From: JAFGDI01 sp963662515
GTDB lineage: Bacteria; Planctomycetota; Phycisphaerae; Sedimentisphaerales; SM23-30
Direction: 5' to 3'
DNA: 64,000 nt
Assembly: GCA_963662515.1 (NCBI GenBank)
Contig: OY759675.1
Location: 3,720,001-3,784,000, forward strand
Shown: positions 9,083 to 17,495 of the stretch, piece after piece
How positions within the stretch are numbered: position 1 is the first letter of the stretch
Layout: every line of letters starts with the position of its first letter
Notes under the pieces: generated by a model
Database searches by the model: none
What the model was told of the DNA's origin: nothing
What the model saw: the letters and a program-made list of their open reading frames with translations, nothing else
Position numbers and translations under genes: made by a program

Positions 9083-9874
9083 AAACCAGAGCTGCTAAGG
9101 ATCGTACCAAATTACTTAATGATCACCTGATGTAACCATTATTATCGTTATACTCCCTAAAACTATACCATTATTAATAACGGCTCACTTAACTAACAGC
9201 TTTTTATATATAATACTTTAAAATTATCGGGGCATTTTGACGATTATCACTCCCGACAGAATACATCTGTGGTTTAATTTAAATTTGACCTGTACAAGAT
9301 GCAAAAAAGGCATAATTGGCTCAATTATAGGCATGGCGTATAAAGATATGTAAAAATAGGTAAAATAGAAAATATAGGAAAGGGAAAACAAAAAGGCTGC
9401 CAGCATCAGGAAAAAGTAAAATTTATTGTAATCTTTGACAATAACTGGCAGAAGAACTATTGCGTCCGCAGATTTTTTGTGTAGAATATACCGCTTGCTA
9501 CCAGAGCAATAAGTACATGTTGCCAAGGGAAGACTGAAATTGAACCCAATAAGCTCATTTTCAGACTTTCAAAAAATTTATCATTCATATATCAGAGTAG
9601 AATGTATAACAGAAACCTAAAGCACAAATTCACACAGGACACCTCGAAGCATGCTTCGATCTTCGGCCTGTTCATGTATTTGTCAGTTCTGAGCTATGCC
9701 TGTCTTACCCTACCGAAGTTAATATAACCGAAGTGGATTTATTTTGGGGTTAAGTCTTTATCTGAAAAAGGCTTAACAAATCTGCGTTTTCAACCTTTAA
9801 CTTTTTATCTAAACTATTATTAAACATTTCTGCAAGAAAGACAGAGGGAATCCATCCCTCGAGGATCAATATTT
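9083..9874. other. Intergenic region with palindrome and repeats, no convincing gene
   Basis: About 790 bp between GH92 and the decarboxylase gene. It contains a perfect 16-bp palindrome at 9644-9659 (TCGAAGCATGCTTCGA). Two direct copies of ACCGAAGT lie at 9712-9719 and 9727-9734 (15-bp period), complementary in part to CTTCGG at 9661-9666. A GAGGGA/TCCCTC hairpin (9844-9849 with 9855-9860) ends exactly where the SD of the next gene begins. An open frame at 9224-9526 on the minus strand encodes a hydrophobic peptide, but it has only a TTG start and no SD, so I do not call it. Confidence 0.5.
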
Positions 9875-10978
9875 ATGAACAAGAACAATGACATGTACTA
9901 TGGGCTGGTAAGCGAACACGGATCACCCTTAATGGTCTTCAATCCGCAGGAAGTCAGGGATTGCTATCGCGAAATAACTGAGGCCCTGCCCGGCGTAGAA
10001 ATGTTCTATGCGGTTAAGTGCAATAATGATAGAAATATCATGAAGGTGCTCAAAGAAGTGGGTTGCAGCTTCGATGTAGCTACGGTTACAGAATTGAAGT
10101 TATGTTTTGAGTTTGGGGTTGGGGTCGATCAGATAATATACAGCCATCCGATAAAATCTCCCAAAGAGGTTGACGGAACTCTGGCTTTAGGGATAAATAC
10201 CTTTGTAGTAGATAATGAAAGCGAAAGCGTTAAGCTTCCGGCTGGTTCTAATATAATAATTCGGGTTAAAACCTTTGAATATCAGTGTGTAAGTAATCTT
10301 TCCAAAAAATTCGGTTGTGAACTGTCAGATGTAGTTGCTCTGGCCAATTACTACCGTGAGAGAAAGTTCAATATAGTAGGCTGCTGTTTCCATGTTGGTT
10401 CGCAGATTTGTTCTAATCAAGCTTATGTCGATATGCTCGTTGCCCTCAAGCCGGTGTATGATTCGCTGGAAGCCCAGGGCTTCGATCTGAAACTACTGGA
10501 TATTGGTGGTGGGTTCCCCAGTGAGTGGGATATTGATATCGACATTTATGATTTCTGTGCCCCGATCCGCGAGCATCTGGCCAAAGATTTCAATAAATAT
10601 AAGCTCATGGCAGAGCCAGGCCGGTTCCTGGCTAACAGTGCCTATACTCTTCTGTATAAGGTCATCGGCAAGAGCATTCGCAACAACCGAACCTGGTACT
10701 ATGTTGACGAAGGTGTTTATGGCACTTTCTCTGCAGTTACCTGCGACAAGGCCAATGTAACTATCAAGGCACTCAAGGAAAGCGATAATATGGCTTCCTG
10801 CGTTATCAGCGGCCAGACCTGCGACAGTGCCGATGTTATCTCTGAAGACACCTTCCTGCCACTTGACCTGGAGATCGGTGATATATTGGTTACAGAACAG
10901 ATCGGTGCTTACTCTATGGCCAGTGCCACAACCTTCAACGGTTTTGACCTGACCAAAGTGATCGTGCTGGACAAATAA
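9875..10978 (+). CDS. Fold-type III PLP decarboxylase, ornithine/lysine decarboxylase-like
   Basis: A cytoplasmic PLP enzyme of 367 residues in the alanine-racemase-like (type III) decarboxylase family. The PLP lysine is Lys48 in FYAVKCN. HVGSQ, the phosphate-binding DIGGGFP and EPGRF motifs follow. Cys316 in SGQTCDSADV matches the active-site Cys-Asp of eukaryotic-type ornithine decarboxylases. It is shorter than plant or animal ODC and lacks the extra N-terminal domain of biosynthetic SpeA. The most likely product is putrescine (polyamine synthesis), with lysine decarboxylation or carboxynorspermidine chemistry as alternatives. The SD GAGGAT lies 8-10 nt before the ATG, right after a hairpin at 9844-9860. 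No polyamine genes adjoin it. Confidence 0.87.
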   Translation: MNKNNDMYYGLVSEHGSPLMVFNPQEVRDCYREITEALPGVEMFYAVKCNNDRNIMKVLKEVGCSFDVATVTELKLCFEFGVGVDQIIYSHPIKSPKEVDGTLALGINTFVVDNESESVKLPAGSNIIIRVKTFEYQCVSNLSKKFGCELSDVVALANYYRERKFNIVGCCFHVGSQICSNQAYVDMLVALKPVYDSLEAQGFDLKLLDIGGGFPSEWDIDIDIYDFCAPIREHLAKDFNKYKLMAEPGRFLANSAYTLLYKVIGKSIRNNRTWYYVDEGVYGTFSAVTCDKANVTIKALKESDNMASCVISGQTCDSADVISEDTFLPLDLEIGDILVTEQIGAYSMASATTFNGFDLTKVIVLDK

Positions 10979-10995
10979 CTTTAATCTGAATAAAT

Positions 10996-11037
10996 AAAAA
11001 AGCCCCGATACTCATTGAGGTATCCGGGGCTTTTTTT
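10996..11037. terminator. Bidirectional terminator between the decarboxylase gene and clpC
   Basis: A GC-rich hairpin (AGCCCCG ... CGGGGCT) is flanked by A5 on the left and T7 on the right. It lies between two convergent genes and can serve both. Confidence 0.9.
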
Positions 11038-11057
11038 ATTACAATATTGTGGCTTCA

Positions 11058-13616
11058 TCAAGTAGTTTGCGGCTGCTCTGCCTGCTCATTCTGAGCATCA
11101 GGATTCTCAGCATCATCAATGCCCTCAAAGTGCAGCTCGCCATCGAGTACCGAAACTCTGATCTTGCTCTTGCCATCGAATTTACCCATAAGCAATTGCT
11201 CACTGAGCGGGTCTTCTACATGGCGTTCGATAGCGCGACGCAACGGTCTGGCACCAAACTCAAGGTCATAGCCCTTTTCAATAAGGAACTCACGGGCATC
11301 TTCACCCAGTTCCAGAGATAAGCCTTTCTCTGAAAGCCTGCCAAACACCTTGGACAACTCATACTTGACAATAGTAACCAGGTCTTCACGCTTAAGTGAC
11401 TGGAATACGATCAAATCATCAAGTCGGTTCAGGAACTCAGGCCGGAAGAAGCGTTCTGCTTCTTTCTGCAAAATATCCTTCATCTTAAGATAACTGCTCT
11501 CGGTGTCTCGTTTACCAAAACCAAAACCTGTACCGCCCTGATTCTTGATCAGGTCTGCACCTATATTACTGGTCATGATAAGTATGGTATTACGGAAATC
11601 AATATGACGGCCAAAGCTGTCTGTGAGCCTTCCTTCTTCCATTACCTGCAACAGCATATTAGACACATCAGTATGCGCCTTCTCGATCTCGTCCAGCAGC
11701 ACGACAGAGTATGGTCTGCGTCTGATCCGCTCAGTAAGCTGTCCGCCTTCCTCAAAGCCGACATAGCCGGGAGGGGCACCAACAAGCCTGGATACATTAT
11801 GCTTTTCCATATACTCGCTCATGTCAAGCTGGATAAGAGCATCTTCATTACCAAAGAGAAACTCAGCCAAAGCACGAGCCAGCAAGGTTTTACCAACACC
11901 TGATGGGCCTACAAAAATAAAGCAGCCCATTGGCCGTTTCGGGTCTTTCAAGCCGCTGCGACTCCGGCGAATACATTTAGCAACCACCTTGATCGCCTCG
12001 TCCTGACTGACAACTCGCTTATGCAGCTCTTTTTCCAGTTCGAGCAGCCTGGCCACTTCTTCCTTTTTCAACCTGGTCAAAGGTACGCCAGTTATCATAC
12101 TGACAACTTCTGCGATTATCTCTTCATCCACCAGGCCAACAGATTCATTATTCTCCTGACGCCACTTATTTTGCATCTCTTCTTTCTTGAGCTGCATTTT
12201 CTGGGCCTCGTCACGAAGCAGGGCCGCACGCTCATAGTCTGCGTTCTTGACAGACTCATCTTTCTCGATCTGGAGGCGTTCAATTTCCTTCTCTATGTCT
12301 GTCAGATCTGGCGGTTTGGTCATAGTAGCTAACCTGACACGGGCACCAGCCTCGTCAAGCACATCTATCGCCTTATCAGGCAGACACCTGCCGGTTATAT
12401 ACCTGCTTGAAAGCTCTACCGCCGCTTCGATCGCCTCATCTGTTATCGTTACACGATGATGAGCCTCATAATTATCACGCAACCCTTTTAATATCAGCAA
12501 TGCCTGCTCCTTTGACGGCGGCTCAACCAGAATAGTCTGGAATCTACGCTCCAGAGCGGCATCTTTTTCTATATACTTACGGTATTCATCCAGAGTGGTA
12601 GCACCAATACACTGTATCTCACCACGACTTAACGCCGGCTTGAGTACATTAGAGGCATCGATCGCTCCTTCTGCACCGCCAGCACCTACCAGAGTATGAA
12701 GCTCATCGATGAACAGGATAACATTGCGGGCTCGCTTTACCTCGTTCATCACAGCTTTAATTCGCTCTTCAAACTGGCCGCGATACTTAGTACCAGCTAC
12801 CATCATAGCCAGGTCAAGGACTACCAGCCGGCGACCAGCCAGAATCTCCGGCACTTCATGGTTTATTATCTTCTGAGCCAGACCTTCTACTATCGCTGTC
12901 TTACCAACACCAGCCTCACCAATGAGTACCGGATTATTCTTGGTACGACGACACAATACCTGAAGCACACGCTCTATTTCATTTGTTCGTCCTATAACCG
13001 GGTCCAACTGTCCCTGACGGGCCAGCTCGGTAAGGTCTCTGCCGAAACTATCCAGAGCCGGGGTTTTACTCTTTGATGTCTTGGCACTGCCAAAACTATC
13101 TGAGCCGCCGGCACCCATGCTTTCTGATGACTGATTAGAAGTATTATTAGTCTGAGGGTTGATCTCGGCATTATCCAGACCAGCACCCAGCAGATTAAGC
13201 ACTTCCTCGCGTACCTTGTCCAATTTAAGACCAAGATTCATAAGCACTTGCGCCGCAACGCCTTCGCTTTCCCGAAGCAAACCCAAAAGCAAATGCTCCG
13301 TACCAACATAATTATGGTTCAAAGCTCGCGCCTCTTCTATGGCATATTCTATAACCTTTTTAGCACGCGGTGTTTGCGGCAATTTGCCCATAGTGACCAT
13401 GTCTGGACCACTTTTCACCAGCTTTTCGATCTCAAGACGCACTTTACGCAGATCGACATCCAGATTTTTCAGGACATTGGCACCTACGCCACTGCCCTCA
13501 CGAACCAGGCCCAGCAAAATATGCTCTGTGCCAATGTATTCATGATTAAACCTTTGTGCCTCCTGATTGGCTAGTGCCATTATCTTTCTGGCTCTGTCGG
13601 TAAATCTCTCAAACAT
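11058..13616 (-). CDS. clpC: AAA+ unfoldase ClpC
   Basis: ClpC is the hexameric unfoldase that feeds ClpP in cytoplasmic protein quality control. The protein has 852 residues. Two Clp-N repeats lie at about 1-145 (EYIGTEHILLGL, NYVGTEHLLLGL). A poorly conserved Ser/Gly/Asn linker spans 150-185. NBD1 has Walker A GEAGVGKT at 233-240, and a UVR-type middle region (DYERAALLRDEA) marks ClpC rather than ClpB. NBD2 has GPSGVGKT near 570 and GARPLRRAI near the C-terminus. The tail is acidic and Gln-rich. mcsA, mcsB and ctsR are not adjacent. Nearly 900 bp of apparently non-coding DNA separate it from the divergent pilus operon. Confidence 0.95.
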   Translation of the reverse strand: MFERFTDRARKIMALANQEAQRFNHEYIGTEHILLGLVREGSGVGANVLKNLDVDLRKVRLEIEKLVKSGPDMVTMGKLPQTPRAKKVIEYAIEEARALNHNYVGTEHLLLGLLRESEGVAAQVLMNLGLKLDKVREEVLNLLGAGLDNAEINPQTNNTSNQSSESMGAGGSDSFGSAKTSKSKTPALDSFGRDLTELARQGQLDPVIGRTNEIERVLQVLCRRTKNNPVLIGEAGVGKTAIVEGLAQKIINHEVPEILAGRRLVVLDLAMMVAGTKYRGQFEERIKAVMNEVKRARNVILFIDELHTLVGAGGAEGAIDASNVLKPALSRGEIQCIGATTLDEYRKYIEKDAALERRFQTILVEPPSKEQALLILKGLRDNYEAHHRVTITDEAIEAAVELSSRYITGRCLPDKAIDVLDEAGARVRLATMTKPPDLTDIEKEIERLQIEKDESVKNADYERAALLRDEAQKMQLKKEEMQNKWRQENNESVGLVDEEIIAEVVSMITGVPLTRLKKEEVARLLELEKELHKRVVSQDEAIKVVAKCIRRSRSGLKDPKRPMGCFIFVGPSGVGKTLLARALAEFLFGNEDALIQLDMSEYMEKHNVSRLVGAPPGYVGFEEGGQLTERIRRRPYSVVLLDEIEKAHTDVSNMLLQVMEEGRLTDSFGRHIDFRNTILIMTSNIGADLIKNQGGTGFGFGKRDTESSYLKMKDILQKEAERFFRPEFLNRLDDLIVFQSLKREDLVTIVKYELSKVFGRLSEKGLSLELGEDAREFLIEKGYDLEFGARPLRRAIERHVEDPLSEQLLMGKFDGKSKIRVSVLDGELHFEGIDDAENPDAQNEQAEQPQTT

Positions 13617-14426
13617 TTCAATCTCCGATCACTGTTGATGTTTATACCCTTACAGGTACTATGCTTTGTCTGAAGCCAACCGCGTTCAATCGTATATATC
13701 ACCCCTGTTCAGAGACATTATCGATCAGTATGCAACGGTCTTAACTTACAGTCATATTTAATTTTCAGTTATATCTTATTATTTAATAACAATTTAGCCC
13801 GGCTAAAACCAGAACCAGACCTATCGTCCTATAATAATGCCATTCTCAGCATAACCAATTCTGGCTATGGCCAAAACTATGCTATGCCTATTTTGATTCT
13901 ATCGGTTCTTACCTAATTTATCAATAGCAAGTTCTTTATTTGCAAGACTATGGGACTCATCAGGCAATAAATATGATAGATATAACTATCATACAGAGAC
14001 TTATATCGGCCAAAAAGCCGTTGTAATTTCGTAAGATATTCAAACAATTCAGCTAATAATAAAAAAATATCAGAATCATTCCCTTAAAAGATAAATCAAA
14101 GTACATTTACGCGTTATATTTCTTGCCTAAAACAACTATGACATCATCCCAAAGCATTCCATAGCTGTTTTTAAGAGGGTAATAATTGCCTGAACTTATC
14201 GATGGATGAAAACTTTAGCTGAAAATGGTCTTATAATATAGTTCTTATCAGTAGATATTTCGGTTTTATTGTTAATCTATAGCGGCTGAAACAAATTTGT
14301 CGGTTAATTTAGGTAATTTAGACAGCAAGCACATGTCAATATAGATAGTTGGGTTGATTTAGGTAAAATCTAATATTAGAGTTAAGTGACTGTGTATATA
14401 GTCAGATTAATAGCTAAGGCAGGAGT
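13617..14426. other. Long AT-rich divergent intergenic region
   Basis: It separates clpC (minus) from the pilus operon (plus). No open frame has coding character. Two direct repeats GTTRATTTAGGTAA lie at 14303-14316 and 14353-14366, exactly 50 bp apart and about 140-200 bp before pilM. They are possible activator sites. A GTCCTATAAT box at 13826-13835 matches a motif found in several other intergenic regions of the window. Confidence 0.45.
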
Positions 14427-14504
14427 GTGTATAAACACGACTTGCCGGCGACAAAGAAACAACTGGAAATGATCAAGCAGGTAGAGAGAAAAGTAAACGG
14501 CTAA
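14427..14504 (+). CDS. Possible 25-residue basic peptide before pilM
   Basis: A GTG at 14427 opens a frame that ends TAA 4 nt before the pilM ATG and would encode MYKHDLPATKKQLEMIKQVE plus five more residues. It is lysine-rich and could form one amphipathic helix. An in-frame stop lies just upstream. AGGAG at 14421-14425 is too close to the GTG (1 nt); AAGG at 14416-14419 is better spaced. The tight spacing to pilM would allow translational coupling. It may instead be chance. I do not recognise the sequence. Confidence 0.3.
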   Translation: MYKHDLPATKKQLEMIKQVERKVNG

Positions 14505-14508
14505 GAAA

Positions 14509-15423
14509 ATGAATTTATTCAGTAGAAAAATTAATCCGATTGGCATCGACTTTGGCAGGGCCAGTCTTAAAATGCTCCAGCAGAAAGCCGGGGAAAGGGA
14601 ATATCTGGCCGACAAGGTTATAGTACCAGTTGAAGTTCAGGATGATCCACAGGCTTACAGCCAATGGGCGAGTAAAGCCATACACGAGATGATAGCCAGA
14701 ACCGGCTTCAAAGGTCATCAGGTCAGGAGTAGCTTGCCCACCGCCCAGATCGCTACCTGTCATCTGCGACTGGACAAAATGGATGAGGCCCAGCTAAGCC
14801 AGGTAGTAAAAAATGAGGTTAGAGAAAAACTTCCCTTTGCTACAGACAATGCCATGATCCGCCACATTGTCGCTGGCGAAATATTCGACAGCCGGGACAA
14901 TAGCGTTAAACTGGAAATAATCGTGCTGGCAGTAAGTGGTAAAAATCTATTCCACCATATTCGCTGCCTGGAAAGTTGCAAGCTGGAAGTTGACAGTGTC
15001 AGTGTTCCGCCGGTGATCCTGCCGGGTGCCTATAAACACGCTAAGATAAATCCTGAAGACCGTGTGCTGTTCATCGACATGGGCAGCAGGTCAGCCTGGG
15101 CAATAATAACTCACGGCAATGAGGTTACTTTCTGCCGGAGGATAGAATCTGCATATAATAAGGACGGGCGACACAACCTTGACCCTACTGTCATGCTGGA
15201 AGAATTGCGGGCCTGTATCCGCTATCATGACATGCTGTGGGAAAATACTCCTGTCAATCGTCTGCTCTTTACCGGCGGATACTGCGTTAATGAACAATTA
15301 GTAGATCAGTTTATCAATCGTCTTGACCTGGAAGGCAGGGCTGGACATCTTCCTATTGATTTCTCAGGGGAAATGCTGCCTGATACCCAATGGTCAATCG
15401 CTTACGGGGTAACACAATTATGA
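14509..15423 (+). CDS. pilM: Type IV pilus assembly protein PilM
   Basis: An actin-like cytoplasmic protein of 304 residues that binds the PilN cytoplasmic tail and links the inner-membrane platform to the pilus machine. The N-terminus has the phosphate-1 motif IGIDFGRASLKML. The FIDMGSRSAW motif around residue 188-197 is the second nucleotide-binding segment, and FTGGYC is the third. Family length is about 350, so this is a slightly short member. It is first in a co-directional run pilM-N-O-P-B-T-C plus pilins. Its stop overlaps the pilN start (ATGA). No strong SD is visible. Confidence 0.88.
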   Translation: MNLFSRKINPIGIDFGRASLKMLQQKAGEREYLADKVIVPVEVQDDPQAYSQWASKAIHEMIARTGFKGHQVRSSLPTAQIATCHLRLDKMDEAQLSQVVKNEVREKLPFATDNAMIRHIVAGEIFDSRDNSVKLEIIVLAVSGKNLFHHIRCLESCKLEVDSVSVPPVILPGAYKHAKINPEDRVLFIDMGSRSAWAIITHGNEVTFCRRIESAYNKDGRHNLDPTVMLEELRACIRYHDMLWENTPVNRLLFTGGYCVNEQLVDQFINRLDLEGRAGHLPIDFSGEMLPDTQWSIAYGVTQL

Positions 15424-16136
15424 AAGAGAACATGAATTTTTTACCAGAAGACTATCTGGAGAAAAAAGCTCAACAGCGTACCAACATCATCTGTCTGCTC
15501 CTGTTCATATTGGTACTGTCCGGCATCGCAGCCGGTTGGTTCCTTACCGAGAGCCGTCGCAAATTGATGGAGGCTCAAAAACTGGAAATGGCTGAAAGAA
15601 TGGAACTGGCCGGCGATTCACTGGCCAAGCTGGAAAATCTGGAAAAGAAGAAACAGCAAATGCAGGACAAAGCTCAGCTTAGCGCCATGCTCACCGAGCC
15701 GATCCCTCGTTCTTTACTACTGGCAACAATTACAAATAATCTGCCTGCCGGGGTTTCACTATTAAGCTACAATCTCGACACCCGTGAAATTAAAGTTGCA
15801 CAACCAAAACCAGTAGCAAGTAAAACAACTGCCAAAAGCTCAGCATCCAAGAAAAAGAGCAGTGAGCCGGAGGTACCTGTCATTCCTGTAAAGAAATTTG
15901 AAACTGAAGTAAAGTTCATCGGCCTGGCCGGCAGTGATCTGGAAGTAGCCCAGTTAATTTCTGACCTGAGCAAATCAAATCTCATGGCCAATGTATCTCT
16001 CAAATATTCTGAAGAATTTATCAGACAGGAAAGTACATATAAGAGGTTTGAAATATCAGCGGTCATGAACCCGGAAACCAAGGCCACAGAAGCTGATGTA
16101 ATGTGGGCGCGTAAGCAGCACATTAAAAATTATTGA
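15420..16136 (+). CDS. pilN: Type IV pilus assembly protein PilN-like
   Basis: A bitopic inner-membrane protein of 238 residues. The ATG at 15420 overlaps the pilM stop as ATGA, implying translational coupling. The start MKENMNFLPEDYLEKK carries the PilM-binding N-terminal pattern (NFLPxxY). One transmembrane helix (about 20-40, NIICLLLFILVLSGIAAGWF) is followed by a coiled coil of about 60 residues. A low-complexity Lys/Ser insert (SKTTAKSSASKKKSSEPE) sits in the middle of the periplasmic ferredoxin-like domain. PilN and PilO form the alignment complex. Sequence identity in this family is low, so the call rests on order, topology and the N-terminal motif. Confidence 0.85.
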   Translation: MKENMNFLPEDYLEKKAQQRTNIICLLLFILVLSGIAAGWFLTESRRKLMEAQKLEMAERMELAGDSLAKLENLEKKKQQMQDKAQLSAMLTEPIPRSLLLATITNNLPAGVSLLSYNLDTREIKVAQPKPVASKTTAKSSASKKKSSEPEVPVIPVKKFETEVKFIGLAGSDLEVAQLISDLSKSNLMANVSLKYSEEFIRQESTYKRFEISAVMNPETKATEADVMWARKQHIKNY

Positions 16137-16172
16137 TAAATACCTGAAACTGTTACAGTCAGGAGAAATACC

Positions 16173-16709
16173 ATGAAATTAGGAATTCGCGAACTATTAT
16201 TTTTCGGATTACTGGCAGCTATGCCTATAGGCTCTTATTTCTGGATATTTAAACCAGCTAATGAAAACTGGAAGCTGCACAGAGAACAATATCAGCAGCA
16301 GACCGAAAAATTGCAGGAGCTTACCAAGGCCCTGCAAAAGATCGATGATCTCAATACCGAAGTAGAGAAACTAGCTGAGGCCGTTTCCTTCTTCGAGAGT
16401 AAACTGCCGGGCCGCCATGAAATACATAAGGTTCTGGAAGATGTTACTCGTATAGCCGATAAACAGAAGCTCGAGACCAGACTGTTCAAAACAGAAAAAA
16501 CCAAACCTTTTTCTCTCTACAATGAACAGCCGATCGAAATGGAACTCTACGGCAGCTTTGAATCTTTTTACCAGTTCTTACTTGACCTGGAACAAATGCA
16601 GCGAATTACCAAAGTCAGTAAGATGGAAATAAGCAAAGATGAAAATGTGCCTGGCGCCATGACCGTAAAGTTCGTCCTGAGCATATTCTATGACAATAAA
16701 GTATCATAA
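16173..16709 (+). CDS. pilO: Type IV pilus assembly protein PilO-like
   Basis: A protein of 178 residues with AGGAG before the ATG. A transmembrane helix lies at about 8-27 (LLFFGLLAAMPIGSYFWIF). A coiled coil (about 30-75) and a small periplasmic alpha/beta domain with YGSFESFYQFLLDLEQMQRI follow, and that stretch is diagnostic of PilO. It should pair with PilN in the inner-membrane alignment complex. It lies 36 bp after pilN. Confidence 0.87.
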   Translation: MKLGIRELLFFGLLAAMPIGSYFWIFKPANENWKLHREQYQQQTEKLQELTKALQKIDDLNTEVEKLAEAVSFFESKLPGRHEIHKVLEDVTRIADKQKLETRLFKTEKTKPFSLYNEQPIEMELYGSFESFYQFLLDLEQMQRITKVSKMEISKDENVPGAMTVKFVLSIFYDNKVS

Positions 16710-16774
16710 GCCAATAGCCTGAACTATAACTCTAATGATACCGCTGTAAACCCATACCATAAAGGGTCAGACAA

Positions 16775-17416
16775 ATGAACTTTTTTGAAGATAAAATTGA
16801 TGAACAGGACACAGATGATAACAAAATTGAACCAGCAGCACAAGCACAAGAACCTGCTGATGATGATATGTCATATGTGATCTCCTCTAAAAGCAGTAAC
16901 AGAAACACCTATATACTGTTAACTGTCTGTGTACTGGCTATTGTCGGTGTCTGGCTGGCAGGACTCGCTCATAAGAAGTCAGCCGATCAGTCAGACAGTA
17001 AATCAGATAAGGTCAATAAACTTGACATTGCTCTGGCCAAGCTGGTAGGCGTTAAAAACACCGCTGACAGCGAACTTCTGGTAAATGCTTTCTACGAGTT
17101 GCCCGGCGGTAAACAAGTCAAACTCGACGAGCTCAACAAAAACCCCTTTGTACTTCAGGAAAAGATAAAGGAAGAGACACAGCAGGATGAACTTCCTATT
17201 GCACAAAAAATATTGAGAGAAAAACAGCTCAACAGCGAAGCCGGAGCACTCAAACTTAATTCCATAATGAAGGGGCCAAAAGGCAACTACTGCATGATAA
17301 ATGGTGAAATATATAAAACCGGTGACAAAGTTACTGAATCTTTTACGATCAAAAAGATCGAGATCAACAAAGTCATACTGGAGGCCGATGACTACACTTG
17401 TCAACTGGAACTATAA
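16775..17416 (+). CDS. Pilus-platform protein, PilP/GspB-like C-terminal domain
   Basis: 213 residues. An acidic cytoplasmic N-terminus (about 1-45) is followed by one transmembrane helix (about 46-68, YILLTVCVLAIVGVWLAGLA) and a periplasmic part. The last 60 residues (LNSIMKGPKGNYCMINGEIYKTGDKV and on) follow the small beta-domain pattern of GspB/GspC/PilP C-termini. In the pilN-O-P order it takes the place of PilP, but it is bitopic rather than a lipoprotein, so it is closer to GspB/GspC. It probably connects the platform to an outer-membrane secretin. No secretin gene is in this operon. Confidence 0.7.
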   Translation: MNFFEDKIDEQDTDDNKIEPAAQAQEPADDDMSYVISSKSSNRNTYILLTVCVLAIVGVWLAGLAHKKSADQSDSKSDKVNKLDIALAKLVGVKNTADSELLVNAFYELPGGKQVKLDELNKNPFVLQEKIKEETQQDELPIAQKILREKQLNSEAGALKLNSIMKGPKGNYCMINGEIYKTGDKVTESFTIKKIEINKVILEADDYTCQLEL

Positions 17417-17495
17417 ACAACTTTTGGCTCAGCAGTCATGAGGCAGACTGCAAGCCAGAGATAGAATTGTAAGTTAATAATACAGGGCAGAATCG

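Noticed and set aside
9224..9526. 100-codon minus-strand frame encoding a hydrophobic, Phe/Tyr-rich peptide
   Set aside because: It has only a TTG start without an SD, the DNA is AT-rich and would give hydrophobic codons by chance, and no recognisable motif is present.
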